Assembly: GCA_026119935.1 (NCBI GenBank)
Contig: JALRMH010000014.1
Coordinates: 434,001 to 498,000 of the forward strand
Origin: Endothia cerciana
Lineage: Eukaryota; Ascomycota; Sordariomycetes; Diaporthales; Cryphonectriaceae
Direction: 5' to 3'
Length of the DNA: 64,000 nucleotides
Below are positions 1 through 10,456 of the stretch, piece after piece. Positions within the stretch are counted from its first letter, which is position 1. Each line of letters opens with the position of its first letter. The notes under the pieces were generated by a model. The model saw only the letters and a program-made list of their open reading frames with translations, ran no database searches and had not been told where the DNA came from. The translations under genes were made by a program, and so were the position numbers.

Positions 1-1455
1 CCCTCACAATCTCCGGAACCCCCGAGAGGAGTTCGGCTCGCCATTGTATACCATTCACCGCGCGGATCTGCTGGGCGAGCTCCTGCGCCTGGCCATGGGC
101 TTAGATGTCCGGCTGGGAACGCGGGTAGTGACAGTCGGTGCACAACAGGGCGTCGTCGAGCTTGAGGATGGCTCGCAGCATCATGCGGACATCATTATCG
201 CTGCGGACGGGGTGCATTCGATTGCGAGGGAGGTGGTGCTGCGCGATGTTGTCGCCGCAAAGGCGGTCCCTTCGGGCCTGAGCGCCTTCCGCTTCATGAT
301 TCCCACAGCGATGCTACAGGACGACCCGCACTTTCACGAGCTTCAAAAGATGAGGGGAATAGGTAGCAGTTTGTTTGCGGACCCCACCCGCGAGGGCCAG
401 CATCATCTTGTGTGGTTCACGTGTCGAAAGTAGGTTATGTGCACCCCCCACCATCCACTCCTTTGCAAGACACAGGCCTGAATGTCATTGCAGTCGCGAA
501 GTTCAGGTCTTTGTTGGGATACATGAAAGTCTTCGAACCAAGGAGGATGGTAAGCTGCGTAATTACGCATCCACTCGGAGACGCAAGGCGCAGAAATTTC
601 TGATCGAAGTTGTTGAAATAGATCTCAAAACCGTCATGCTGGAAGAGTTCGGCCACTTCAACCCAAGTCTGACCCATATTATTAAGTGAGAACCTGAAGC
701 TTATATCAAAAGATACTACGGTCATTCAGCACATCACTAATTTGAGATGCCTTTCAGGGTGGCGCCCCTCGTCATTGACTGGCCTCTTTCCATCCATGAT
801 CCACTGCCGATTTGGCATAGGGACAAAATCGTCCTGATTGGGGATGCTGCTCATCCGGTACGAGAGTTGTCTTGACGAAAGTCGATTTGGTCATTTCCCA
901 ACTTCTACTAGTCTCGAGTGTCTCACATAACAATATGTCACAGATGCTTCCTCTCGGCGCACAAGGAGCAAACCAGGCGATCGAGGATGCAGGTGCGCTG
1001 GGGGCGCTTCTTGGCAGTTGTCAAAGGCCAGAAGAAGTCGCGCATTGTCTCGCCCTCTTCGAAAAAGTCCGCCGGCTCCGTGCGTCCAGAATCCAGACGC
1101 TCTCCAAGGTCCGCCTCGGAAAGGAGAAAGAAGTGGAAGCTCAAGTCCGGAAGTATGCTGATCCTCCGGGCTCCGGTACGTTACCTCAAAACACGTCCTA
1201 AAGTTGAATTCTGTGCCCTCAATGAGCAAGAATAGATACCCTCCAATCTATGCTTAATTCAACCCCATTCACGGTGAGAATCATTACAGCTGATCTTGAT
1301 ATTAGATATACCAACTACATTCTCCGAGCGCTATCAGCACGAATACGGGTGAGTTGTATAGGCAGCAGCTATTGCTACCGTGATCGAGGTTCAAGCATCG
1401 AGCTAATTCTTTCAGGTACGACGTATTTGCTGCGTGCAAGGCTGTGAGTGCATAA
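1..1455 (+). CDS. FAD-dependent monooxygenase (salicylate hydroxylase-like), 5' end outside window
   Basis: Group A flavoprotein hydroxylase that would use NAD(P)H and O2 to hydroxylate an aromatic substrate. The gene runs off the left edge; the visible frame opens at base 2. Seven exons fit: 2-429, 494-549, 622-685, 758-857, 944-1175, 1306-1348, 1416-1455 (963 nt, whole codons). Seen in order: the YTIHRADLLGELL segment, the ADGVHS motif, the HHLVWFTCR segment, FVGIHE, LEEFGHFNP, then GDAAHP directly spliced to MLPLGAQGANQAIEDAG, the FAD-ribityl signature of the family, and a YDVFAACKAV tail. Introns have good donors (GTAGGT, GTAAGC, GTGAGA, GTACGA, GTACGT, GTGAGT). The N-terminal GxGxxG Rossmann motif must lie upstream. 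Next to a DUF4243 gene 0.8 kb downstream on the same strand, a pairing known from fungal anthraquinone/xanthone clusters, so an aromatic polyketide substrate is inferred, not shown. Confidence 0.85.
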
Positions 1456-2271
1456 AACGGGTCAGACAATAAATATATTGGATTCACACAAAATTGTTCG
1501 ATTTCTGATTTTCCTTTCTTAACGCATGCGAGAGTCAACTCTATAGCATGGGGAGATCTGAGCATCATCTAGGTGTAATCAATTCCCCGATTCATCAAAT
1601 ACACAGTCTCTCCACCTGTGGTGCTTCCCGTCTTCAGTAGAAGAAGAGATTCGGGCATACGGGGGAAGATTAGCTAAGAATATGGAAGAATATGATCAAG
1701 AGACAATAAGGAGACCTCTCACATCCCGCTCACGACTGCAAGCTCGCCGTTTTCCCTGCTAGAAATCAGCCTGGAGCAAAGAGTGACTCCGCATACTGGG
1801 AAAGGAAAAGTTAACTTCCTACCAAGGAAAGTACTTGAACTAGAAGTTGGGTCAATTCTCGTGTTCGAAAGTTGCTGTGATTCCGATATCCTTTCACCAG
1901 AGTGGTCTGACCCGCCCAGCCTGCTCCGTATGGTACTGTATTCTGCCACGGAGGAATCTGGTTCCTCTCAAGTGGCCTGATATTCGAACAAGCGGGTGGT
2001 CAGACGACTTCCAGGAAAGCCGCAGTTTGGTGTAACGGAATGATGCAGCAAAAACCCTCCGTGAATCCACCTGCGTGCGGTTGCAGATGCAGCAGGCCTA
2101 GGATAATAGCCGACGAAGAGGTCACAATCATCCACCCATATTCATGGGTTCCTCCTCGCCTTCTGAATTGAAACACTTGTTTATTAACCAAGATCAGCGT
2201 CATTTGGAAACATTAGGAACATTCTGCTAGACTCCAGTAGTACAGCTTCGTCAGACTTGTACGTGGCCACG
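1456..2271. other. Intergenic spacer, no gene recognised
   Basis: The spacer lies between the monooxygenase stop and the DUF4243 start. Only short open frames occur. The frame of the downstream gene stays open back to about 2188, so an additional upstream exon or start for that gene cannot be excluded. Confidence 0.5.
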
Positions 2272-4052
2272 ATGCTCGAAACCGACTCTTTCATCATTGA
2301 TCCGGTCCTGACCCCAGGCATCTGCCATGCTGCCAACCTTACAAAGGAAAGCGCGGAGACGACGGAGGAACTTCTCAAGGATAACAATGAGAATTACCAC
2401 ATCTTCTTCACCATGGAAGACCACATGGGAGTAAGCTGCGTCTTGCTGTAATTCAACCAAAGCTGGCCGGTAGTTCTCATCCTACATCGTCCATGCGGAG
2501 ACTCATGACCCAAGCTGACAAATGGACGGTGAAAAGGTGTACTTGCACAACCACATCGCACACCATGATCTGACAATATGGGCTATGGGGGCTACGCCAG
2601 AGACGCTGAGGAGCCAACATCAGCGCAATGCTAAGTACATGCGGCCATCCTTCACCATAGTGGAGCCCGTGGTGCAAGATATGGAGGATGACTATGTCTT
2701 TAAGCGATGTCTCGGAAAGGAGGAGCATTTCCGCAACTTCGAGAGGTATTTCCTGACCCAGATCACCAAGCACGGGTATCAAGCGGTGCTGCAGAAGTAT
2801 CTTCTGGGCGGTTCAGATATAGCCAACGAGATGCACTCTCACATCTACATGGGTACGTTGTCCCGTGTTGAGCCCACGTCGGTTACAAATTCCTAAGATG
2901 GGAATCTATCGTCTATCCACCAACTCAGGTAGAGGAATTATAGACCAGCCCAGCTGACGCCGTGGACGCACACATGCACAGGCTATGTGCACGGGCTGAT
3001 TCATATCGGTCTCGCTCTGGAATTCCGTCAACCCTTGCTTCTGGCCGAGGGGCTGGCGCAGGCTGCGGTGCACCACGACTGGTGGTACACACAGTATCTC
3101 AACGATGCTGAGAGGCTTGCAGCTGAGGCCAAAGAGCCTGCCCTGCCCCTGGCCGACCTCATCGATATGGAGCGCGAGGACCCCAAAATCAGCACTTGTT
3201 CTAGCCTCGAGTTCCACACCCAGACACGCAAGTACTCGGGCCGATGGTCCATGGACAAGGAGATAGCACGGGATGGGGTTCTGCCGAATGCCGGGCCTGA
3301 ATTGTTGCGCCTGGCGGCACGGTGGCGTGTAGACCCTGAGAATCTGGAGAAACACACGGCGGAGCTCGTCAATGCTGCTCGTAAGTCTCATCTCTCCGCA
3401 ACTCGTTTTCCACCCCTTTTCTCTTCTTCAATTCTGTCCTAGATGTGATTCGGTCCAGTTGAATTGCTGGTCTGCTCGTTCACCCGTGGAGATTATCGGT
3501 AGCTAATGAGTCACTGGGATCTCGACGAGTACAGTCTACATCACGGCTGGCGCACAAAGGCCCCCGTACCAGTGTACCTTCGACTTCTGGATTCTGCACA
3601 CGCTGACGGCGAGCATCGGGCACGTATCCTTCCTCAAGGATGAGTCCGTGACCAAGGAGCAAAAGGCGCGCCTGCTCGAGTGGAGCGGACGGTGCTTCAT
3701 GATGACCTACGCTGGTCTGGGGGTGCCGCAGCTGCGGCTCGACTACCTCTGCTCACACCGGTCCAAGCTGGGGCCCCAGGGATGGCCCGAGGTGTTCGAG
3801 CGCGCGACGCGTCACGAGGACGACGGGCACATGGCCAAGATGATCCGGTCCACAAAGGTCGCAGAGGACCTCTCTAAGCCGTACGACCACCTGCCCGAGT
3901 TCCGGATGAAGCAACACATATTCCTTATCGCCGGAATTGCCATGATAGACTCGGCGAGTGACCAGCCAATGACATGGACTAAACACTGGGACTTTGTCCG
4001 CGGTGCAGGCTGGGAGGATGCGTGGAAGAGGTTCCCCAAGAGGGACTACTGA
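2272..4052 (+). CDS. Questin oxidase-like / AflY-like protein (DUF4243)
   Basis: Member of the DUF4243 family, whose characterised fungal members act as Baeyer-Villiger-type or ring-cleaving oxidases on anthraquinones (questin oxidase of geodin synthesis, AflY of aflatoxin synthesis). Four exons fit: 2272-2430, 2537-2852, 2982-3380, 3535-4052, giving 463 aa in whole codons. Seen: YHIFF near residue 48, the HNHIAHH motif just after the first intron, YVHGLIHIGLALEF after the second intron (the family's most typical segment), DWWYTQYLND, and AGAQRPPYQCTFDFWILH followed by GHV after the third intron. The His-rich segments fit a redox enzyme. The start at 2272 was chosen because it gives the usual short N-terminus before the TxELLxxNxxxYHIFF block. 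Same strand as the FAD monooxygenase upstream and the flavoprotein downstream. The exact substrate cannot be read from the sequence. Confidence 0.85.
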
Positions 4053-6650
4053 AAGGTCATAACCAATTCAGACGTTCTCTCCACTCTCAAGCGTGCCACA
4101 ACATAATGTCAAAAGTAGAGCGGCTGCGCAGACGCCACAGACCTGTTGACGTGTTTATGTTCAGTTTATAATGACGAAATTTGAAGCTGGCTTGGCAACC
4201 CGCATCTTATACCTACAGAGGCCCGTATAGTAGATAGATTCGTCCAATAGTGCCCCTTTCCTATGCTGCTCAAGTCCTGGCACTTGAAATGGACCTTGTT
4301 GGGGCTTCTAAGGTTTGCTAACCTCCCTTATTTTCTTTTTTCTTTTTCTTTTTTAAGTTGTTATCTGCCCGGATCATGCATCAGCTGTAGCGCTAGTGTT
4401 CACAAATAAAAATGTTGCCAGTTTTCTGCAACACAGCACAGCCACCCCAGTTTGATGCTTACACAACATTTACATGGCTTGGTACGCGAGGTCTGGCTGC
4501 TACCGAGCCTGCTGTAGGTACCGAAATCCGGCCTCTGATCGCCTGGTCGACCGGTCAGCGCACGCAGCCCAACCAAGGCCACGGCTTCTTTAATTTTCTC
4601 ACCCCTCCCGCGCCACAATCAAGGGTGATCATAAGAGGCGCGTCGGCTGGACCGCAGATGCGATAGGCGAGGAGTACCCCGTTGATATCTACGAAGTTGA
4701 TCATTGCTGTCCGGGTTGCGCGATATTGAGATTCATTGACGACTTTTAAAGGGTTGACGCAGGCTGATCACGCTGCAGCGTTGTCGATGTATTGGCAGAA
4801 ATACAGGTTTCACAAGTCAAGCAGAAAATGCGAACATAGACAGTGGATTGCTCATTCTCACGTGCAGCATGCCTGTGTGCTAGATAATACCTAGATACCG
4901 AGGTAAGTATTAATCAAGAACACTCGTACAAGTTGTAGGATGGACTGTGAAGACATCTTCAAAAAGGAAGATGAAACGGAACTATTTAAGTAGCATTCCC
5001 GTGAAGGATAGCATCATTTATCCTCAAGAGATATGTTTGTGATGGAAATCCCGGGGGGCGGGGGGCGCTTTTTGAAGCTTTACATCCCGTAATAGTGGAC
5101 TGAATCACTCCTAAAGCTCACTATCTTCTATATTTCGGTTGCAGATTTGGATGGAACACACCAAGTTTACGGTACTTGTATCTTCTGTGCGCGGCGTACC
5201 GGACCTATTAAATGCTCTAGGCACACAGTATCCTGCTACATCATCAACTACAGACCCGGCTTCAGATCGTGGAACACCAAGATAGGTGACTTGTCGTCCT
5301 GGCAGCGTCTCAGAATGGCACCTGGGTCAGCTCTCGGCTTAACGATAGCAGGGAGCTTCACGTCTCCGGGCTTGGGAAGAGCAACTTTGTCCCCTGAAGA
5401 CCCAGGTGACGGTTGCGGATGCGGGTGCAAGTATCAAACAGACGAGCAGTCACAGACGGACTGCCCTGCACGAAGCAGCCATGACCGCCATGTACGTACG
5501 ATAGTATAAATTCTACCCAACGGTTGAAAGGACGGAATGGACGCCAGCGTTGGTACGTGCAACGCAGTAAGGATGAGACCGGTGGATCTGATCACGTTTC
5601 TGGAATTTCCTGTTGACTGTGGACGTGCCACTCGATTCTGGCACCGCCCGGACCATAGCCTTGTATTGAATTTTGTGCAAGGGGGAGGAGGGGCAGGCCC
5701 CGATTGTCCAGGCCCTCATTCATCGGCTAAGGGTGATCATGGGGGTATCAGATGCAAACAGCTGCCCGGGTTGAGAACACCATCGCTGAGCCACCGGAAG
5801 AAAAAGAAGAAAAAAAGGAAGAAAAGAAAAAAATCACAAAAAGAGTGAGGGGGTCTGCAAAGAGGAGTGGGGAGGACTGTTGATACTGCGCAATGAGATT
5901 TCATTGAATGGTGGTGGCTGGACATTGGATGGAATCAAGAGCCCACACAGGATTATTGAACGTAAGTCATCACGTTATTGAACGTATGGCGAGTATTAAC
6001 CAATGCAGATACACAGGACAGACCGAAATGAACGAGCGAATCCAATGGCCATTGACACATTAACGGTGGGGCTTTGACGGTCAATGAAATCAACATCCCC
6101 TGACGTATACTTAACTCCGCAGGGAGTCGAGCCCATCGCCATAGAAATGATCCAGCCAGTTGGACCTGCCAGTCAAGAAGTTATTATCAAGGCCATCGTG
6201 TCTTCGGCGAGTTTCTAACTCGGTGGATTGATTCCTTCTCCTCGAAGCTCCGGTTCAGTTATCACTGAGGCCTAGCTACCTGCATACTACTAGTGCTAAC
6301 CTCAAAACGGCCCACTGGCTCGTGCAGCGCCTTATACCCGCAGGAGCACGCAGATGCAACTATCAGATCTCTGCTCCTACGAGCCAACAGACCAGACCGC
6401 CTCTCTATGATACGATCCTAGACAAGACCCCTCGTGACCCCTTGAAAACACTCAAAGTCTTGAGATGGTTGGTTTCCGGGGCATATTATCCCAGACAGCC
6501 AGCAGGCATAAAAGCAGGGCCCAAGCCCCAGCTGCTTGATATGTAGCAGTTAGGCTTCTTGAGACGCAGATCCTGTGAAACTCGCATCTCGACCCAGGGA
6601 CACGGCTCTGAAGCGCCTTTCACTCTTGAGTGTGCGCCGACGTCGACGAT
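4053..6650. other. 2.6 kb gene-free stretch
   Basis: I see no convincing gene. It holds a pyrimidine tract near 4330-4355, a G/C run near 5050, a purine-rich run (AAGAAAAAG type) near 5798-5840, and only short open frames on both strands with no family resemblance. It may hold the remains of a lost cluster gene or the promoter of the flavoprotein gene at 6651. Confidence 0.5.
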
Positions 6651-8078
6651 ATGAGAAGAAGCATTGTCTCGGGCATCTTTGTGTGCCTCGCGGCTGCCTG
6701 GGACGTCCTCGAACGTGACATCGCCATCCTGGGCGGCGGGTCCACAGGCACATATGCCGGCGTGAACCTTGTGGATTACAACCAGTCCGTAGTCATTATC
6801 GAGAAGCTGGGCAGGCTGGGAGGACCGACCCATACGTACGCCGACCCCACCACCGGCTTCTCCTTCGACTACGGGGTGCAGTACTACCATAACGACAGTG
6901 TTGCCCTGTCGTATCTCGACCGTGTCGGCGTGTCATACAGCCCCGTCACGGTGGATATCAATGTATACGCCGACTTCGTCAACTCGGTCCTCCTCAGCAA
7001 CTTCTCCTGGACCATTACGGCCGACTACCTCGACAAGCTCGACGGGCATTCCTACCTGAACTGGGGATATGCCTTCCCTGACGACGAAGTGCCCGAGGAC
7101 CTGCTGCTGAGCTGGGCCGACTACGTCGAGACACATAACATCACCACGTCTGCCCTGGGCACCTTTCAAGCGCCCAACCCCGCGGGTAGTCCGTTGGAGA
7201 GGCTGGCGCTGTACCAGTTCAACTACCTTGGAAGGGTAATGCTCGCCCAGATGTACGGCGACGCCGTACAATGTAACAACAACAACAGTGCCATCTACGC
7301 CAACGCACAAACCATCATTGGCGACGATAGCATACTGCTCAACGCAACGGTCATCGCGGGCCACCGTACCTCGTCGGGCGTCGAGCTTCTGGTCTCCACC
7401 CCGTCAGGAGAGACGCTGGTCCGCGCCAAGCAGCTTATAATAGCAGCACCGAGACAGGCGAGCAACCTGGCGGCCCTCGGCCTGGACCATAGGGAAGAGG
7501 CCGTCCTGAGCGAGGTTGGCGGTTATCCCCACTATATCGGCGTCGTTAGCAACACGGGACTGCCAGAAGGCTACATGTACAATAACGAGGGCGCCGACAC
7601 CGAGTTCCAAGTGGCGAACCTACCGAACGTGGTGTATATTGAGAGCGCAGGAAACGGCACAGGGCTCTTCATGTACGGGTACAACGCGCTGGAGGAGACC
7701 GCGCAGGCTGATGTGGAGGCCAGCGTGACCGAGGCCGTCAGCAACCTGCAGGTCTTGCTGCAGGCCAATAGGAGTAACACCGGCGCCGAGCCCACCTACC
7801 TGGCCTTCCAGAGCGTTGGGCCCTTCCACCCGGAGCAGAGCGCCGATGCTGTCAGGAATGGTTTCTTCAAGAAGATGTATGACCTCCAGGGTCACAGGAG
7901 TACCTGGTATATCTCGGCCCTGTTTGTTCTTGGTTCAGCAGAGCTGTGGAACGCCACGGCAGCCATGCTGCCTGATATTGTGGCGGCCGCATCTGCCCTC
8001 GAGTCAAATACATCAATTACTGCATGTGGGTGGGATATGCGGAAGCCAGGGGGGAGGGGGAAAAGACGACTGTCGTGA
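6651..8078 (+). CDS. Secreted FAD-dependent amine-oxidase-fold oxidoreductase, beta-cyclopiazonate dehydrogenase-like
   Basis: Single-exon 475-aa flavoprotein. An N-terminal hydrophobic stretch (MRRSIVSGIFVCLAAA) looks like a signal peptide. It is followed by the dinucleotide-binding strand DIAILGGGSTGTYAG, the acidic end of beta-2 (VVIIEKLGRLGG), and the block THTYADPTTGFSFDYGVQYY, which is typical of the beta-cyclopiazonate dehydrogenase (CpaO) group rather than of monoamine oxidases. About ten N-glycosylation sequons (for example NFS, NIT, NAT, NGT, NRS) agree with passage through the secretory pathway. The GTG at 6630 extends the frame but the ATG at 6651 gives the signal peptide. The last about 15 residues are basic and unlike the rest, so a 3' intron may have been missed. 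The family carries out oxidative cyclisation or dehydrogenation in metabolite pathways; substrate unknown here. Its position beside two other redox genes suggests a shared cluster. Confidence 0.8.
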   Translation: MRRSIVSGIFVCLAAAWDVLERDIAILGGGSTGTYAGVNLVDYNQSVVIIEKLGRLGGPTHTYADPTTGFSFDYGVQYYHNDSVALSYLDRVGVSYSPVTVDINVYADFVNSVLLSNFSWTITADYLDKLDGHSYLNWGYAFPDDEVPEDLLLSWADYVETHNITTSALGTFQAPNPAGSPLERLALYQFNYLGRVMLAQMYGDAVQCNNNNSAIYANAQTIIGDDSILLNATVIAGHRTSSGVELLVSTPSGETLVRAKQLIIAAPRQASNLAALGLDHREEAVLSEVGGYPHYIGVVSNTGLPEGYMYNNEGADTEFQVANLPNVVYIESAGNGTGLFMYGYNALEETAQADVEASVTEAVSNLQVLLQANRSNTGAEPTYLAFQSVGPFHPEQSADAVRNGFFKKMYDLQGHRSTWYISALFVLGSAELWNATAAMLPDIVAAASALESNTSITACGWDMRKPGGRGKRRLS

Positions 8079-8667
8079 CAAGGGCCATCTTAGGTCTTAT
8101 AATAATTATTGAGTACGCGTGCACACGGTGCGCACCTCGTAACTACCTTTCCTGGTAATTACTGTTCCCAGCTACGTTCCTCTGTCTGGGTTGCGCTGGT
8201 CAAGCCGGTGCAGGAATTCGGCCACCTCAAGCGGCCAATCAGTGAGGCGACCCTGTAGACTTATTTACCAATGACTCCCACGCCTGAAGTCCGCATTTGG
8301 TGGAATTATGGACATCATCCGTGCTTGTCTTCAGAATGTTTAGTCGGGCTATTTATCTCGGTGCTAGAGTCTTTCACGCGCCCGATCAAGAGGGCTTTAT
8401 AGTATACGTTATTGTGGAAGATCCAGATCCCTCCATGTTGCACGGTGACCTCGATCCATGGTCAGGAGAACGTCCAGGACACTCGAGGGCCAGGAGTTCC
8501 TCACATGTCGAAAGCCATCCTCCTACGGTCAGGGAGAGTTCGCATTCAGCTTCCCGGGCATCGCTCGCACGCATACCTTGGGGCCACCCTGCGAAGTGGA
8601 AAACGACAAGTCGTCGCCACCCTGTCCTCCGCCTACAGGCTTGATAGTATGCGGGAACGGCGCCATC

Positions 8668-9192
8668 CTACGCACTAGACGGTTCGGGAGATCCGCTGAC
8701 CAGCTGATGGCAACCAGACAACCATGGCCCATATCTCACGCCGGAAACCGGGTCGATACAGACGCGAGGTTGACCACCTCTCATTACCTGCGAATAGTCT
8801 ATCGATCGTATTGCGTGAGATACAGTCAGTTCAACCCCGTGCGAGCCGTATAAACGGCTCAAGCGAAGGGAAGGTATGCCTTCCGCCGCTGTGAGACGCA
8901 GAGTCTGCCCCGCCGGAATACCAGCAGTCTCAATGTAAGTTGCGCCAGTCAACGATTTGGATATATTCGTGATACCACTCGCGGTGGCGTTGGCGTTAAA
9001 AGGCCTGCCATCCACAGAGCATCCCAGGATCGGTGACATTGCCCACTCCCCACGTCCGTCATAGAGCATGAAAGGCGTGGCACCCGGCAGCGGGGGCGGT
9101 TGAAGATAGGCCCAAATACTGTTACCGTCAACCCGGTGTGTGCGGGTTGGAAGGGCCGACAGACTGCCACCTCGCCGGGAGAAGGTTGGCAA
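8668..9192 (-). CDS. Hypothetical open frame, 174 codons, no ATG at its start
   Basis: Open frame just downstream of the HET fragment on the same strand. Its translation contains a Gly/Asp/Trp-rich piece (LYDGRGEWAMSPILGC) and several N-glycosylation sequons, but I do not recognise a family. The frame opens at a TTG, so if it is real it must be a 3' exon or a fragment. It may be noise. Confidence 0.2.
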   Translation of the reverse strand: MPTFSRRGGSLSALPTRTHRVDGNSIWAYLQPPPLPGATPFMLYDGRGEWAMSPILGCSVDGRPFNANATASGITNISKSLTGATYIETAGIPAGQTLRLTAAEGIPSLRLSRLYGSHGVELTVSHAIRSIDYSQVMRGGQPRVCIDPVSGVRYGPWLSGCHQLVSGSPEPSSA

Positions 9193-9284
9193 ACCATTAC
9201 AAGGCAGACCGGCGACGCCGACACGATCGACTCAGATTATGACGCCTCCGAGGCCGATGTATGCAGGCGTGGGCTGCGGTGAGG

Positions 9285-10283
9285 TCAGCGGAGGAGGATA
9301 TCTTCGGTTGGCAAGTCCTGCTCCTCCCAATCACGGGCTTTTTCAGTCCAACCCAATATGTATGGATAACCGTTCCCCGGAGATTTCTCGCTCCGAACAT
9401 ACGCAGCCCCGACGACTCTGTAGTGGCCTTCCTCGCCAGCCACCTTCCGGAGCATAAACGGTGTACGCGTTCCGAAAATGATAGCGCACACATCACCCTC
9501 GCGGGAGAGACGTGGTGCTAGTCCGTAGCAGCCGCGACCGGAGAGAACAAGCCGTCGATGGTGCGTGAATTTCGTCGCTAATCCTAAGATTCGTTGCGCA
9601 TCCCGGTTCCGCGTATAAGTGTCCATGGGGCACTGTGGCTGGTCGGATTCCAGAAGCTGTGCGAATGCTTCTTGAGACCCCAGGAATGTGTCCAGCTCAC
9701 CGGAGTACGTTCCGGCAAAGAGTACGACAAGGAAGGCCAGGCCCAGGTGACCGTGGTGCGGGCCCGGGTACTTTGTCGACTGCGGCGCGACTTCTCTCCA
9801 CAGCCGAATCACCTCTTCGACTGCCGCCGAGACCTGACCGGGCCTTATGTATCTGATCTCATCACAGACATGTCGGACAGAATCGATGATAACCGCCCTA
9901 ACGTGTAGAGTAGAACAGCCAGACACGTGAAATCCGTCACTGTCGTTGTCGCTGTAAGATTTCGGGTGTGTCCCGTTGGAGATCCGCACAACGCCAGCGC
10001 CGCGGTCCCAGCGTGGGATCCACGACGGGAAGGCGGAGGAACTCAGGTCATCGTCCTCGCCGTGCTGCACATAGCTCAGAAGGTCCAGATCTGACGTCCT
10101 TTCCAGGAACTTGATAGCGAAGTCTCGGTAGACATCCAGATGCGATGTTTGTTCCCCGTAGCCCGGCTGCAGGTCAGGCATTCCCTGGTCCCGAGTCGGC
10201 AAGGCCATGAACGCATAGATTCGGTCTTTTGGGTCTGCCACATGCAAATACCGGGCGAGATGCAGCCATTCCAGGGTCGACAT
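9285..10283 (-). pseudogene. HET-domain protein fragment (C-terminal tail only)
   Basis: The translation starts at the very end of a HET domain, with ADPKDRIYAFMAL (the conserved DPRDRxYAxLGL block), continues with FPSWIPRWDR (the usual 'LPSWVPDW' segment) and ends with the CYGLAPRLSREGDVCAIIFG and PFMLRK motifs typical of HET protein C-termini. The first about 250 residues of a HET protein, including the SYxWG and WIDAxCINQ blocks, are missing: only 173 bp separate it from the end of the next HET gene, and the frame closes with TAG shortly upstream. It is therefore a 5'-deleted copy, or the last exon of a gene whose front was lost. Its sequence differs from the neighbour at 10457-12868, so it is not a recent tandem duplicate. 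Possible expression as a short protein cannot be excluded. Confidence 0.7.
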
Positions 10284-10456
10284 GGCCCTCACAGATCCAG
10301 CAGCGGGTCCAGAATGATGCAGTTGCTACGCTACGGCCAATTCCATCTCCAGCCCTTTGGTCGTGCTTTGAAGTGAAGGAAAGGCAGGAGGTACAAATGC
10401 ATACTACCGCGTGGCCGATACGCCAGCTTGTCTTGTCGGGGCCATCTCGGATGGGA

